The notes: generated by a model not told the origin, from the sequence alone. 28,444 nucleotides of DNA from Asterionellopsis glacialis (GCA_014885115.2 WKLE02002836.1:1-28444), one strand, 5' to 3'. Counted from the stretch's first letter, positions 10,725 through 19,902 are shown. Program-made: numbers and translations.

Positions 10725-11905
10725 GGCGATTGTTTACACGTACACAATGAAAGAGAGGCACAGGGATTTCAATCTTACTCGTTGGACTATTTATGACAGT
10801 CCGTGTGAAGTAATGTTCTTTTTGGAGGGGCACTCAAAAATGATCTTAGGGCTCCGATAAGATAATTTACTTGGTAAATGGCGTACCGTAACATTGTCTA
10901 AAAACAGTACAAGATTTTTGGGTTGGTATTGATCCTGGTTGGAATTTTTAGTTTCAATCCAACAGTTATTTTTTTTTCGTTCTGTCCGTTGCGTAAGTTT
11001 CGGATTTGAATATCTTTTTCATTGATGAATACATATATGCTTAAAGAACGAATGAGTTTTGCTATTGACCATGTGTATTAGTTGAAATTTGACAACGACC
11101 TTCGCTTTTTCTTTCTCCTTTATGTTTACTAAAAATCCATACTAATAAATATACACAGTCATCAGGCACGACATGAAATTCAGAATTTGTTACATAGATT
11201 ATCTTGAACGTATCAGACGAAAAAAGATATACAGGAAACAGATACCAGGTACAGCACATACCAGGTATGCTACTAAAGCTCTTGTAACTGGTGATTAAAG
11301 TAGGTACTTCTGGCATGTACAAAAAAAGTTTTTACAGGCACCTGTACCAGGTACATGGTATGCATGAAACAGGTACCAGGTACCGTAGTCTACCTGGTAC
11401 CCTGGTACCCGGGTACCAGGTACGGTACTAGTACCGTGCTATCATCATAGGCTGATTACCTTGAACCAGGTACCTGTAGGTCCTACTAACATAGGACAAT
11501 TTACTAGCTCCTTGTACTTACCCACTTTTTTATTGGCCAGTATTAGGAATAAGAGTTCCTCGCCAAGGTACATGCCCCAGTGTAGCAAAGACAATAAATC
11601 ATCCTCTCTACTAGTACAGTGTAACTCTACACAATACAGATTCGCAAAAAGTGAATATCTTACCAGGTAATCTTCGATGAGCAGGCGGCTCACCGCCCAG
11701 ACACTTTCTCTTCTTTTTCTTCTTGTGTTGATTTTTGGTCTTCTCCTGCAGATGCAGCCAGCACGACCAGCACTGCATTGTAGTAAAGTCAAAATACCGA
11801 GCGAAAACGAAGCATCCATCTATTGTTGAATAAAAGATAGTTTATATAATAAGTAAACTATACGTCTTGGAGATTTCCCGTGGAGCGATTTATGCGAGAA
11901 AAATA
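10725..11905. other. Spacer between the divergent GH99-like and Nudix genes
   Basis: About 1.2 kb with no gene I can support. The first 500 bases are AT-rich and featureless apart from being the likely promoter of the hydrolase. From 11240 to 11480 the sequence is dominated by TACCAGGTA palindromes, listed separately. A 124-codon minus-strand frame at 11445-11819 has an ATG but no recognisable domain and overlaps the repeat, so it is not called. Confidence 0.6.
11243..11475. repeat. Cluster of TACCAGGTA / GGTACC palindromic motifs
   Basis: Exact 9-mers TACCAGGTA or TACCTGGTA occur at 11243, 11259, 11345, 11374, 11391 and 11414, with another at 11661. Between 11401 and 11420 lies a perfect 20-base palindrome, CCTGGTACCCGGGTACCAGG. 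The same 9-mer occurs three times in the spacer at 2212-2261. Copies are in both orientations at irregular spacing, so this is not a simple tandem array. It could be a protein-binding motif, a recombination-prone sequence or decayed small elements. Confidence 0.85.
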
Positions 11906-12907
11906 ATGACGTCCACTTCAGCATTGTCATCAGCTGAAACAAAAAATAATAATATTCGTGCATTTGAAGTGGTACTAGCCATACCACAGGGGCTTCAACA
12001 AGATAAAATTTCTGTACATTTTGCACAAGAGAATGACCGCCAATCATGCTCCAACATGGCATATGAACAAGAAATTGATACTATCTGGAAGCAACGCATT
12101 AGTACCAACTCTTCACTTTTTAATGGTACAAAATTTCGATTTGAACGTGTCACCGTGATGCAACAAGAATCATCATCAACAACAACGACCGAGACAGGCG
12201 AAGAACAACATACTGCAGAGAATAACAATAACAATCTTACAATTTCTCTTGGAGTTACAGATTATAAATCCTTTTTAGGGACGAACTGTGCACCTCATTG
12301 GGAACAATTATCACCCAATCATCTTGCATCACCTCTTGGGAATGCTGCTATAGTAGAAACAAGTGACCACAAAGTAATTTTGTTAAAACGTAGCGGCAAT
12401 GTTGGCGAAATGCCTCATACAATTGTTATGCCGGGTGGACATCCTGAACCAGAAATGGTAGGCATTCATACTATGAAAGATTGGGATAACAAACAACAAC
12501 AACAACAACAACAACAACCTGACGACGACGACGACGATAATGATCGTAGTGTGGCTCATGAATTGTGGGATTCCATGATACGCGAAGTAGTGGAAGAAAC
12601 AGGAATTCCCCGCAATGTTCTTGGGACTCCGGAGTGCATTGGATTTACACGGAGAGTTCAAAATTATCGACCGGATATTATTTTTTTCATCTCATGTAAT
12701 CTAACAGCTGATCGTGTCCATGAAATATATTATTCTCTAGATGGGCCAGAACACAAATCTGAATCAACTGATCTTTTGACCATTGACCGTCTTGAATTTG
12801 TTAAAAAAGTAATTCAAGACAATTCCATACATATGCCTGGATGTCATCGTGGTGGTGTAGAATTATACCGTCAGTATCTTCTTCATCGAGGTATAATGAT
12901 ACCATAA
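11906..12907 (+). CDS. NUDT22-like Nudix hydrolase (probable UDP-sugar diphosphatase)
   Basis: Protein of 333 residues from the ATG at 11906; the frame is open a little further upstream but without an ATG. It follows human NUDT22 along its whole length as I know that family: an N-terminal IDTIWKQR...LFNGTKFRF block, then LGVTDYKSFLGTN, then SPLGNAA, a VMPGGHPEPE loop (about 176-183) and a Nudix helix REVVEETGI (226-234). NUDT22 hydrolyses UDP-glucose and UDP-galactose to UMP and the sugar phosphate. As in that family, the first and second parts of the Nudix box are separated by an insert; here it contains Q8 and D6 runs. Unlike the degenerate vertebrate box, the REVVEETGI helix is canonical, so metal-dependent activity is expected. 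No targeting signal is obvious, so it is probably cytosolic. Confidence 0.9.
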   Translation: MTSTSALSSAETKNNNIRAFEVVLAIPQGLQQDKISVHFAQENDRQSCSNMAYEQEIDTIWKQRISTNSSLFNGTKFRFERVTVMQQESSSTTTTETGEEQHTAENNNNNLTISLGVTDYKSFLGTNCAPHWEQLSPNHLASPLGNAAIVETSDHKVILLKRSGNVGEMPHTIVMPGGHPEPEMVGIHTMKDWDNKQQQQQQQQPDDDDDDNDRSVAHELWDSMIREVVEETGIPRNVLGTPECIGFTRRVQNYRPDIIFFISCNLTADRVHEIYYSLDGPEHKSESTDLLTIDRLEFVKKVIQDNSIHMPGCHRGGVELYRQYLLHRGIMIP

Positions 12908-13211
12908 AGATGAATCAAGAAATTTAAAAGATTGTGTATTGTGATTCTCTTGAGTAGTGCAGTCTGCCTGAAATTATGCTGATATAATCACGAAAGATTT
13001 TTAAAATATATTAAATTAGGTTTTATGGAACTTGTCTCGCTAAAGCAGGAACGTACCTCAACCATGTTCATCATACTGACGGTAAAGCGAACGAAAGGAA
13101 TCTATCCTGTTGGCCATTGTGTTGTACAAGGAATTGGGTTTGTCGACGGAATACATGAACTTACGCCTAATCCTCCCTACCAAGAACGTGAGGATTCAAA
13201 CTAGAAAAGAT
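12908..13211. other. Spacer between convergent Nudix and SDR genes
   Basis: About 300 bases between the two stop codons. It should contain both 3' ends. I see no open frame, repeat or RNA gene in it. Confidence 0.5.
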
Positions 13212-14192
13212 TCAGAGCCTTGATGGTAATGGTGATGTATTCCACCATGGTACGTCCGTAGAAGAACGAATGTCTATTTCAAACGTCCATGAATTCGGTT
13301 TTTGATGAGCAAGATACCAAAACAGGTCGGCAATGCCAACTGGGGAAATTAATGTCCCACTTTGACGCAATTGTTGAAATTTCTTTTGTCCGACCATTTT
13401 TCCTAATGTATCTGGTGCGTCCACTGCTCCATCCACAAGTAGATGAGATACATGTATGCCCTTAGGTGCAAATTCAGCATGTAATGATTGGCACAACATT
13501 CTTCGACCACCCATAGCTGCCGTATGTGAATGTTGTGCAGCATTCCCACGAACAGCCGCAGTTGCTGAAGTTACCAACAATACACCAGCTACTGTCGTCG
13601 ATGGTGATACTGGGCCGTTTGCTTGATGTCTTGCTACCATCCTTGGGAGAAGAGCTTTGGCGACACGGAAAAGACCGAATGTTCCCAGACGCCAACCCAA
13701 TTCAAATTGTTTATAATTTGTTCCTTCCAATGTGACATTACCAATTTGTGCACCAAGGTTGTACACACATATATGAATTGGTCCAATTCGGTTTTCGATG
13801 TCATCAATCATTTGTTCTAATGATGTTGCTGCGGTAAATACATTTGTATCGCTACGTCTACTGAGGCCTTTGTCAGGACTCGAAGAAGAGTTATTATCAG
13901 TACTTGATCTGGAATAAGCGGCAGCATTTAATAGATACCCTGACGCCGAACCTCCTGCATCAACAATATCTTGTACCGAACGCTGTAATCCTTCTAAATT
14001 ACTTCGACGGCACAAGCAAACATGATAGTTGCTTCCCTTTGCAAATCGTGAAGCTACATGGAATCCAATTCCGGCTCCTGCTCCGATCACTAGCACAACA
14101 GGTTTGCCATATTGCTGTTCTGTTGGTTTTGTTGAAGTTGTGTCATAAATCTTCTCGACGATTTTACCATTAGATTCAGAAGAAGAATCCAT
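13212..14192 (-). CDS. Short-chain dehydrogenase/reductase-like protein lacking the usual Tyr/Lys
   Basis: Protein of 326 residues from the ATG at 14192. The Rossmann nucleotide loop GAGAGIG is at 37-43 after a beta strand (VVLVI), and the NNAG element is replaced by YNLG (N145). The catalytic Ser is probably S209 in LLVTSATAAVRG. At the place of the YxxxK pair the sequence reads HTAAM (about 223-227), so neither Tyr nor Lys is present. The following QSLHAEFAPKGIHVSHLLVDGAV block matches an SDR branch in which the Tyr is already often Phe. The end WTFEIDIR is the normal SDR C-terminus. NAD(P) binding is likely. Reductase chemistry by the classical mechanism is doubtful. A Ser/Asn-rich insert (about 94-115) lengthens the loop after strand 3. 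No targeting signal is seen. Confidence 0.88.
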   Translation of the reverse strand: MDSSSESNGKIVEKIYDTTSTKPTEQQYGKPVVLVIGAGAGIGFHVASRFAKGSNYHVCLCRRSNLEGLQRSVQDIVDAGGSASGYLLNAAAYSRSSTDNNSSSSPDKGLSRRSDTNVFTAATSLEQMIDDIENRIGPIHICVYNLGAQIGNVTLEGTNYKQFELGWRLGTFGLFRVAKALLPRMVARHQANGPVSPSTTVAGVLLVTSATAAVRGNAAQHSHTAAMGGRRMLCQSLHAEFAPKGIHVSHLLVDGAVDAPDTLGKMVGQKKFQQLRQSGTLISPVGIADLFWYLAHQKPNSWTFEIDIRSSTDVPWWNTSPLPSRL

Positions 14193-14853
14193 TGTATCCA
14201 ATGCACTAGCTTAATTCCTCAATTGTAATGCTTCTGCACGTAGGTATCCTATTTCGTTTTTTTCCCCCTTTGTTTCTCCCGGAGGTCTTCTGCCACCACC
14301 AAATCGACAAAGGTTCGACAAATATTTAATTGAAATTTACTACAGACAGTGTAAAAATGACGACAAGAAATAAAAGAACTCTCAAGATTCAACATGTAAA
14401 TTCCATAGCACGCAATTCAAAAAAAGTCGATTCGCCTTCTGTGCTCCTGAATCCTCATCTATGATTGCTAGGACCATATCGCCATCGTATATGTCAATGT
14501 GCTCTAGAGAGTTTGTTCTTGATTTTGGTAATGAGTTGGATGTCGAGTCTCAGATATGTCTATTTATAACTCGAACTCTAAACTGTTTTTAAAAATTGGC
14601 AATCAAAAAGCATGGGACGAGAATTGGTTTTCGGGGAGTCCGATTGGAAGAACATGCATTTGTGTAGCTAGCGTCCTCAAAGAGAATGAATGTAAATAGA
14701 TTTTGAAGACCAAGCACACACACACACACATGAAAGCGAATAGCACGATCTCCAATTTGTTTAGAACTTTATTAGTGACAGAGTTCCAGATTTTTTAGAT
14801 TTGTAGACGAATATTACGGTCGTTACTTTCACATAAACTTTTTGCCGAACTGT
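14193..14853. other. Spacer upstream of the SDR gene, with a (CA)8 tract
   Basis: About 660 bases between two minus-strand genes. A (CA)8 microsatellite sits at 14715-14730. The part near 14200-14290 is pyrimidine-rich and probably includes the SDR promoter or leader. I see no other gene or RNA. Confidence 0.5.
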
Positions 14854-15594
14854 TCAAAGCCCGAGCATTTCCATCAAGGTCGGCATCACCTCTTCGGCTT
14901 TTTCGTCGTCAATCAGTATGTTCTGTTCTGGGTTATTTTCATCTGTGGTAGCTACCAATAACATAAGATCAAAAGGGCGAACAACATTATATTCTGTGCC
15001 GTCGTGTTCAAAGGTTACTAGCAATTCTGCAGTTGCTTCATCGTCCTCTTCGTCTTCTTCCCCTAAATCGCCCTCAAGAGTAAGAGAAGCAGGTGTGCGA
15101 CGTAACGTACAATCTGGAAATTCCTCCTTCATGGCCATGGCAGCCATGGGGAAAATATCATCCATCAAATCATCTTCAATTTCAATAGGAACAAGTTCAT
15201 CTTCTTCATCAATAAAGACAATATCGATAGCATGATCACAAGTATGTCCAACCATGTATTGCGTATTATCAATTGTTGCTATAGCATCAACATAACACTC
15301 CACAATCGGTTCTCCCTTTGAAGTGGTGGGTGATGATTCAGTGAATGGGATTGGTTCAAGTTCTCCCTCAATCATTTCTAGTTTGTTGTTATTGTCGTTC
15401 GAAGTGGCAGACATGACAATTGCAGTTCGTTGATTCTTCATTGCTGGAACATGATGACCAAAAAAATGATTACATTGGATATTGGAATGTTCGTGTCGCT
15501 TTTGTGTCAAGAAGGCTCTTGAAGAAAAAGCATCAGATGCGACGACAAGTAGTACACCGATGAAAGCCGGTCGTAGAATAATTGGGAACCACAT
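14854..15594 (-). CDS. Plastid-targeted DUF3727-like acidic protein
   Basis: Protein of 246 residues from the ATG at 15594. The first 18 residues form a signal peptide, followed by ASDAF|SS (19-25). This resembles the ASAFAP cleavage motif with Phe at +1 that directs proteins into four-membrane red-derived plastids. The next ~50 residues would be the transit peptide. The mature part is very acidic, starting about residue 95 with ECYVDAIATIDNTQYMVGHT, followed by an IDEEDELVPIE segment and a second similar unit (AELLVTFEHDGTEYNVVRPFD). That paired arrangement resembles DUF3727/DUF1292-type proteins of cyanobacteria and plastids. Their molecular role is not settled. It is divergent from the GNAT-YCII gene. 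Confidence 0.75.
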   Translation of the reverse strand: MWFPIILRPAFIGVLLVVASDAFSSRAFLTQKRHEHSNIQCNHFFGHHVPAMKNQRTAIVMSATSNDNNNKLEMIEGELEPIPFTESSPTTSKGEPIVECYVDAIATIDNTQYMVGHTCDHAIDIVFIDEEDELVPIEIEDDLMDDIFPMAAMAMKEEFPDCTLRRTPASLTLEGDLGEEDEEDDEATAELLVTFEHDGTEYNVVRPFDLMLLVATTDENNPEQNILIDDEKAEEVMPTLMEMLGL

Positions 15595-16247
15595 TCTAAT
15601 TCTTGATAGAATGCTGGTAATAGCTTATATTTAATAGCTGTTTTGATTAGATGTAATAGGAGCTATTGATATCACACAAGTCGTTGTCGCTGCAACATGA
15701 ATACACTTTTCTATGGGTTGCAGGTTTTTTGCAGAACAGGGGTGCGTTTCGTAGCCATCAAAAATGAGAACCGCGTCCGCGTTCGTCTGAGGGGATCATC
15801 TTTTCATCCCGCCAGTTGGATAAAAGTGAATCTCCAGATTCCACATACTGTATTCCACTTCTATTCCTGTTAGATGTCCTTCATAGTACTAGGAATACAG
15901 GGAAAATACGTATAAGGGATATTTAGAGACTCTAGAGAGTCTGCCCTCTGTTGGCGACACCTCTTTCTACGGTAGGAGCATGTAGGATACAGTACTTGTA
16001 TCCATTACAAAGATACCCCTTCAGACAGACAGGTGCAGTTGAAGATACGTTTCGTCACAGGGGGGTCTGTCCGGCAAGAAAAATGTGCCATTATGACCAT
16101 AACACAAGGAGAAATAATAATGTACGAACACTGCCAAGGGGGATGTCGTGCGTCTTGACGTCGTTCAACTTCTTGACAAAAAAGACAAGCACTCAAAGAG
16201 ATCAAAAGTGAAATCATTGTTTTGAGAATACGAGACCCAGTATTAAA
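15595..16247. other. Divergent spacer between DUF3727-like and GNAT-YCII genes
   Basis: About 650 bases expected to hold both promoters. There is a small inverted repeat, AGACTC-TAGA-GAGTCT, at 15927-15942. The stretch 15970-16020 has GGATAC/GTATCC half-palindromes around an AGTACTTG core. Short open frames here show no protein character. No RNA gene is seen. Confidence 0.45.
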
Positions 16248-17333
16248 ATGATTCTCTTTAGGTGCTTTACTACAATCCTTCTCACTGGAAGTACCGTTTT
16301 GATCGGCAAAACGACATCTTTCATCTTGCCGAACCTAATTTCACCTTCACTTGTTGGTAGTCGTAGTGGTAGACCGTCATCTTGGTTGTCGTCTTCTTTT
16401 AATTCCGAAAGGGCTCGTCAAGGTGGTGATGATGATACGGATACTTCAAATTCATCTGCATTTTCTGTGGAACGTCTACACTTTCGACCAGCAAGGTTGG
16501 AAGATATCCCCACTTGTTTCGAAATTGAAAGTTCTTCGTACGCAGCAGATGAAGCTGCATCCAAAGAATCCTTGAAATATAGACAAAAAGAAGCTACACC
16601 TTATTTTCGATGCGCTTCCTTGTCGGGAGATAATAGTAATGATAATGGTGATGGTGAATCTGAAGTAATTGGATTCATTTGCTCCACTCGATGTGAAACC
16701 TTTGAGGAGGACAGTATGTCTACACATGATCCTGATGGAAAATTATTGGCCATTCATAGTGTAGTTGTCAAAGAGCAATATCGAAGAATGGGTGTAGCTA
16801 CTGCCATGATGAACGATTACATTGAATCAGTTCTAAATGGAAGTGGTGGTAGTAGCGGGATTGAAAAGGTTGTATTGATTGCTAAAAGTAACTTACTTGG
16901 ATTTTATGCCGACTTGGGATTTCAAGTAACACAACCTAGTGCTATCGTTCATGGTCAAGATCGATGGTATGATTTGGAAATGGATATTTCAAAACATGCT
17001 GCTCGGACAATCGTGCGATCTCTACCTGAAGAAGACGAAACGTGGTTTGTCAAGACAGAACAGTTTTGTAAACCTTTTCCAGTTGTAAAACCTCATTTAG
17101 AGGCTCACAGAGCTTGGGTAGCTGACCTTAGATCGAAAGGATATTGTATAACTTCTGGTTACAGAGTTGATTCGGAGGGTAAACCTGGAGGAGGTGGGAT
17201 GATGTTCTTTGCTGCCAAGTCCTACAAAGACGCTGAAAACCTAGTACTTCAAGACCCTCTTGTCGCCAATGAATGTGTGTACTGGACTCTTAATGGTTGG
17301 ATAGCTGAAGTAGGCGATGTACAGATGCGATGA
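16248..17333 (+). CDS. GNAT N-acetyltransferase fused to a YCII-like domain
   Basis: Protein of 361 residues. Residues 1-25 look like a signal peptide (ILLTGSTVLIG then TTSFIL, with a Phe suggestive of plastid targeting), followed by a Ser-rich low-complexity stretch to about 73. Residues about 77-245 are a GNAT fold close to arylalkylamine N-acetyltransferases: LHFRPARLEDIP, a DEAAS helix, IHSVVV (169-174), the acetyl-CoA loop RRMGVA (179-184) and FYADLGF with a probable catalytic Tyr at 220. Residues about 263-352 resemble a YCII (YciI-like, dimeric alpha-beta barrel) domain, including FAAKSYKDAENLVLQDPLV, the usual DP-containing end. The GNAT half should acetylate an amine using acetyl-CoA. 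YCII proteins are small and poorly characterised. The fusion suggests that the two act on the same small molecule. No frameshift or truncation is seen. Confidence 0.85.
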   Translation: MILFRCFTTILLTGSTVLIGKTTSFILPNLISPSLVGSRSGRPSSWLSSSFNSERARQGGDDDTDTSNSSAFSVERLHFRPARLEDIPTCFEIESSSYAADEAASKESLKYRQKEATPYFRCASLSGDNSNDNGDGESEVIGFICSTRCETFEEDSMSTHDPDGKLLAIHSVVVKEQYRRMGVATAMMNDYIESVLNGSGGSSGIEKVVLIAKSNLLGFYADLGFQVTQPSAIVHGQDRWYDLEMDISKHAARTIVRSLPEEDETWFVKTEQFCKPFPVVKPHLEAHRAWVADLRSKGYCITSGYRVDSEGKPGGGGMMFFAAKSYKDAENLVLQDPLVANECVYWTLNGWIAEVGDVQMR

Positions 17334-17898
17334 TACATTTTAAGGTCAAAAGTCTTTTTTCATGAATTCGTCGTATACATCTGTGTTAGATTTAGTGTGA
17401 GCATCTTATATAAAAACGTCCATGCCAACATACACTGAATTCTGCAGATTAGTATTTTTGCGAGCACTTTAGACTGACTCTCTAGCTGGATCCTGGAGCG
17501 GCCCTACTGCAGTCCTCTAGGACCTGTAATGGACCTCCTACTACCAAATAATGTATACGATTTCCATCTTTCCGTCAAATATTATTTAGTCGTAGTCTGA
17601 AGCTGCGGTTTTGTGTTTTTACATCACACAAAAAGCTACATCCGCTTTTATATTTTCAGGAAGTGAACCATGTGTAGCAAAATTTGTAGCAGGTACATAG
17701 AATCTGCGTGGATACTCGTACCAGCAGCAGGTATCCCATCAGATTTCAAAGATACCGTAACAGATACCACGTAGGTTCCTACCGACTGTCTACTGTATTG
17801 ACATCACCGCGCTGTGATCTCCTAAAGAGATCTCCTACAGTACCGCAAGCAACTCAAAACATAGCTCAGCATACAAGTAAGCATCGTATCTGGATTGG
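17334..17898. other. Spacer upstream of the small membrane protein gene
   Basis: About 560 bases. Between 17690 and 17840 it is rich in GGTAC, GATAC and GGTATC pieces, loosely related to the TACCAGGTA clusters. There is a direct repeat GATCTCCTA at 17816-17824 and GATCTCCTA at 17829-17837, also forming a short hairpin. No gene is seen. Confidence 0.45.
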
Positions 17899-18702
17899 AT
17901 GAAGATGAGACAACTTAACACAATCTTACTTACAATCGCTTTAATAGCATGTCAATGCTGTAATGCAGCTTCTCTCGCAGGTCCACAAAGTGTTGCAAGG
18001 ATGTCGTTGTCATCGTCATCGCGGTTCGTCACCGCACCTCAAGGCGGTGGAAAGGGAAGTATCGACGAAGCAACGATGAAAGATTACAGTGGTGATGCAG
18101 CTGCATTGTTTGGTAATCTTCGTGTTCCAGCTGCACTTTTTGCAGGTGCATCAGCTGGAGCAGCGTTTGCCATGCCAATTGGGAGTGCTGATTCAGCTGT
18201 CGTAGGTGCAGTAAAGCGTGCGTACGCTCTTTTGATGATCGGAGCCCTATCATGTCAAATAATTGCAGTGATTGTTGCAACATTGGCCATGGGATCGATC
18301 ACAACATCTTCTAGTATTTCACGGAACGCAGCTAATATATCGGAATATTTAAATGGAAACCTGGATTTCGAATGGGTAACGGCACGTTTTAACTTTCTAA
18401 TGGGTATACTCATGTTTGTCATGGGTTCTGGTCTTCGAGCATGGGTATCAATTGCTTGTCCTGTCATGGCAAAGGGGGCATTAGGGATAATTGTGTCAGC
18501 TACTTGCCTTGCAATTGGTTTTATCAATAGAGTTGAAGTGGGTAGTGGTGGAGGTCTAGTGCGCTTATTTACAAAATTTCAGCGGTTATCTTTTGAACAT
18601 GTCCGGAAAGATCCATTTTTTGCTATGGCATATATCTGTTCTGCAATTACATGGATCTATATTTCGGTAAAAGTTCCCAATTATTTGCAGAGCATGCTTT
18701 AG
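17899..18702 (+). CDS. Secretory-pathway multi-pass membrane protein, function unknown
   Basis: Protein of 267 residues. Residues 1-24 form a signal peptide ending CNAAS, with a Ser-rich stretch to about 45. Four or five hydrophobic segments follow: around VPAALFAGASAGAAFAMPIG (about 76-95), YALLMIGALSCQIIAVIVATLAM (about 109-131), FNFLMGILMFVMGSGL (about 163-178), the stretch MAKGALGIIVSATCLAIGF (about 190-208) and a last one near FAMAYICSAITWIYISV (about 242-258). I know of no family match. A plastid-membrane location is possible because the N-terminus could act as a bipartite presequence, but there is no clear ASAFAP motif. Intact and single exon. Confidence 0.75.
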   Translation: MKMRQLNTILLTIALIACQCCNAASLAGPQSVARMSLSSSSRFVTAPQGGGKGSIDEATMKDYSGDAAALFGNLRVPAALFAGASAGAAFAMPIGSADSAVVGAVKRAYALLMIGALSCQIIAVIVATLAMGSITTSSSISRNAANISEYLNGNLDFEWVTARFNFLMGILMFVMGSGLRAWVSIACPVMAKGALGIIVSATCLAIGFINRVEVGSGGGLVRLFTKFQRLSFEHVRKDPFFAMAYICSAITWIYISVKVPNYLQSML

Positions 18703-18945
18703 GTTTTTAGGCATAAAGTAAAAGGCGCTATTATGACAAGGACATACATATTATTATCTTACATTTTATGATTTCAGTCAGTCGACTATCTGTGAGAAAT
18801 GTTCACAGTATAAACAAGCTTCAAATGACACATTATTATGTAATTTTGAATTTATCTGTGAACCATGCTCCAATAGCATCGTGCAATTGTCGTCTTTGCA
18901 TGTCTTGAAGCATTCATTTTGAACAACTTACCCAACGGTTTCAAG

Positions 18946-19299
18946 TCAATGTGAACTAAACCCATCCCTTCTAACATTTTCTTCGAGTTTATTGTACGAC
19001 GCTGATCCTGGTGGACTTGAATGATGAAACATGTCCAATGCAATCTGGTGGAGAGATCCCTCATGATCGCAATATGATGGAGCATTGTAGTTATTAGTGT
19101 TGGTGGCACTGGCCGTTGTAGTTCCATTGACATTGAGATTACTATTATTATTGTCAGTGTCATGTACCGACAGTATGCCACCATTAGCGAAGAGAGCTAT
19201 GAGTACGAATATTAATTGAACTGTTATGATTCTTCGCACTCGACGATTTTTTAATGAGTAGGTTTTGATAGGAGAAGGAGAATGAATGCCATTGTTCAT
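18946..19299 (-). CDS. Possible small type II membrane protein
   Basis: Open frame of 117 residues with an ATG at 19299. It has a basic segment KNRRVRR followed by a hydrophobic anchor (TVQLIFVLIALFANGGIL, about 27-44), then an Asn/Thr-rich region and a hydrophilic end. This layout is that of a short type II membrane or secretory protein. There is no domain I recognise, and the protein could extend through an unseen splice. Its start lies only 41 bases from the copia insertion, which may have separated it from its promoter. It could be a chance frame; another frame overlaps it. Confidence 0.4.
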   Translation of the reverse strand: MNNGIHSPSPIKTYSLKNRRVRRIITVQLIFVLIALFANGGILSVHDTDNNNSNLNVNGTTTASATNTNNYNAPSYCDHEGSLHQIALDMFHHSSPPGSASYNKLEENVRRDGFSSH

Positions 19300-19335
19300 T
19301 GTTGTTTCGGTTCTTAGGCCTTAGGGCCTTATATT

Positions 19336-19340
19336 AAGTC
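19336..19340. repeat. Target site duplication AAGTC, left copy
   Basis: The five bases AAGTC directly before the 5' LTR are repeated exactly at 24560-24564 directly after the 3' LTR, as expected from integrase-mediated insertion. Confidence 0.93.
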
Positions 19341-19423
19341 TGAGGGAGGATGGTCAGACCGACGACTAGCGTAGCGATAACCTCACTTCTAGAATATACA
19401 CAGTAGATTATAGGAGTCTCACA
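19341..19423 (+). repeat. 5' LTR, 83 bp
   Basis: Begins TGAGGGAGGATGG and ends GTCTCACA. It is identical to the 3' LTR except at 19376. At 83 bp it is very short for a copia LTR, leaving little room for a promoter. Confidence 0.93.
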
Positions 19424-19436
19424 GGTTATAAGCGCC
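19424..19436 (+). promoter_or_regulatory. Candidate tRNA primer-binding site
   Basis: GGTTATAAGCGCC abuts the LTR. It is close to GGTTATGAGCCC, the complement of the anticodon region of eukaryotic initiator tRNA-Met, which Drosophila copia uses as an internal half-tRNA primer. There is one G-to-A change and one extra G. It could instead match another tRNA exactly; I cannot check this here. Confidence 0.5.
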
Positions 19437-19902
19437 TTTATTGCTTCCTCAACAACCCCAACTAACAACCACCGTGTCTTGCCCTTCCGGGAAGGTAAAC
19501 AAGACATAGGGTCGAAAGGAAGTGTCAACAAAGATAGGCTGGGCCATCTGGGACACCGACTTTTACTCCGTCATTGTCTGATATCGGAAGCTCCGGGAGC
19601 CCACCGATCTCAGATACTGAAAAATTTTAGGGAGCCTTGAATACTACGATAAACAGGGAACTCTGGTTGCGTCCCAACAACTCCTTTGCCATAATGGTCT
19701 CTATTATCTGACACACCCCATTCCTAGACCTCACCCTGTCAAACCTCAACCAAACAAAGTCAACACCCAAGGTATCAGACAACATCATAAAGCTCCCAGA
19801 CCATCAACTCCGGACGATCTTCTGAACACCTCAAAGGCACACTTCATTCAATGTCCGGATTATGAACCAGTTTTGACATCGGGTCAGGGTTCTTACCACT
19901 TG

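Noticed and set aside
11445..11819. 124-codon minus-strand frame with an ATG, divergent from the Nudix gene
   Set aside because: It shows no recognisable domain, is rich in odd residue runs and overlaps the TACCAGGTA repeat zone. It might hide a spliced gene but there is no support.
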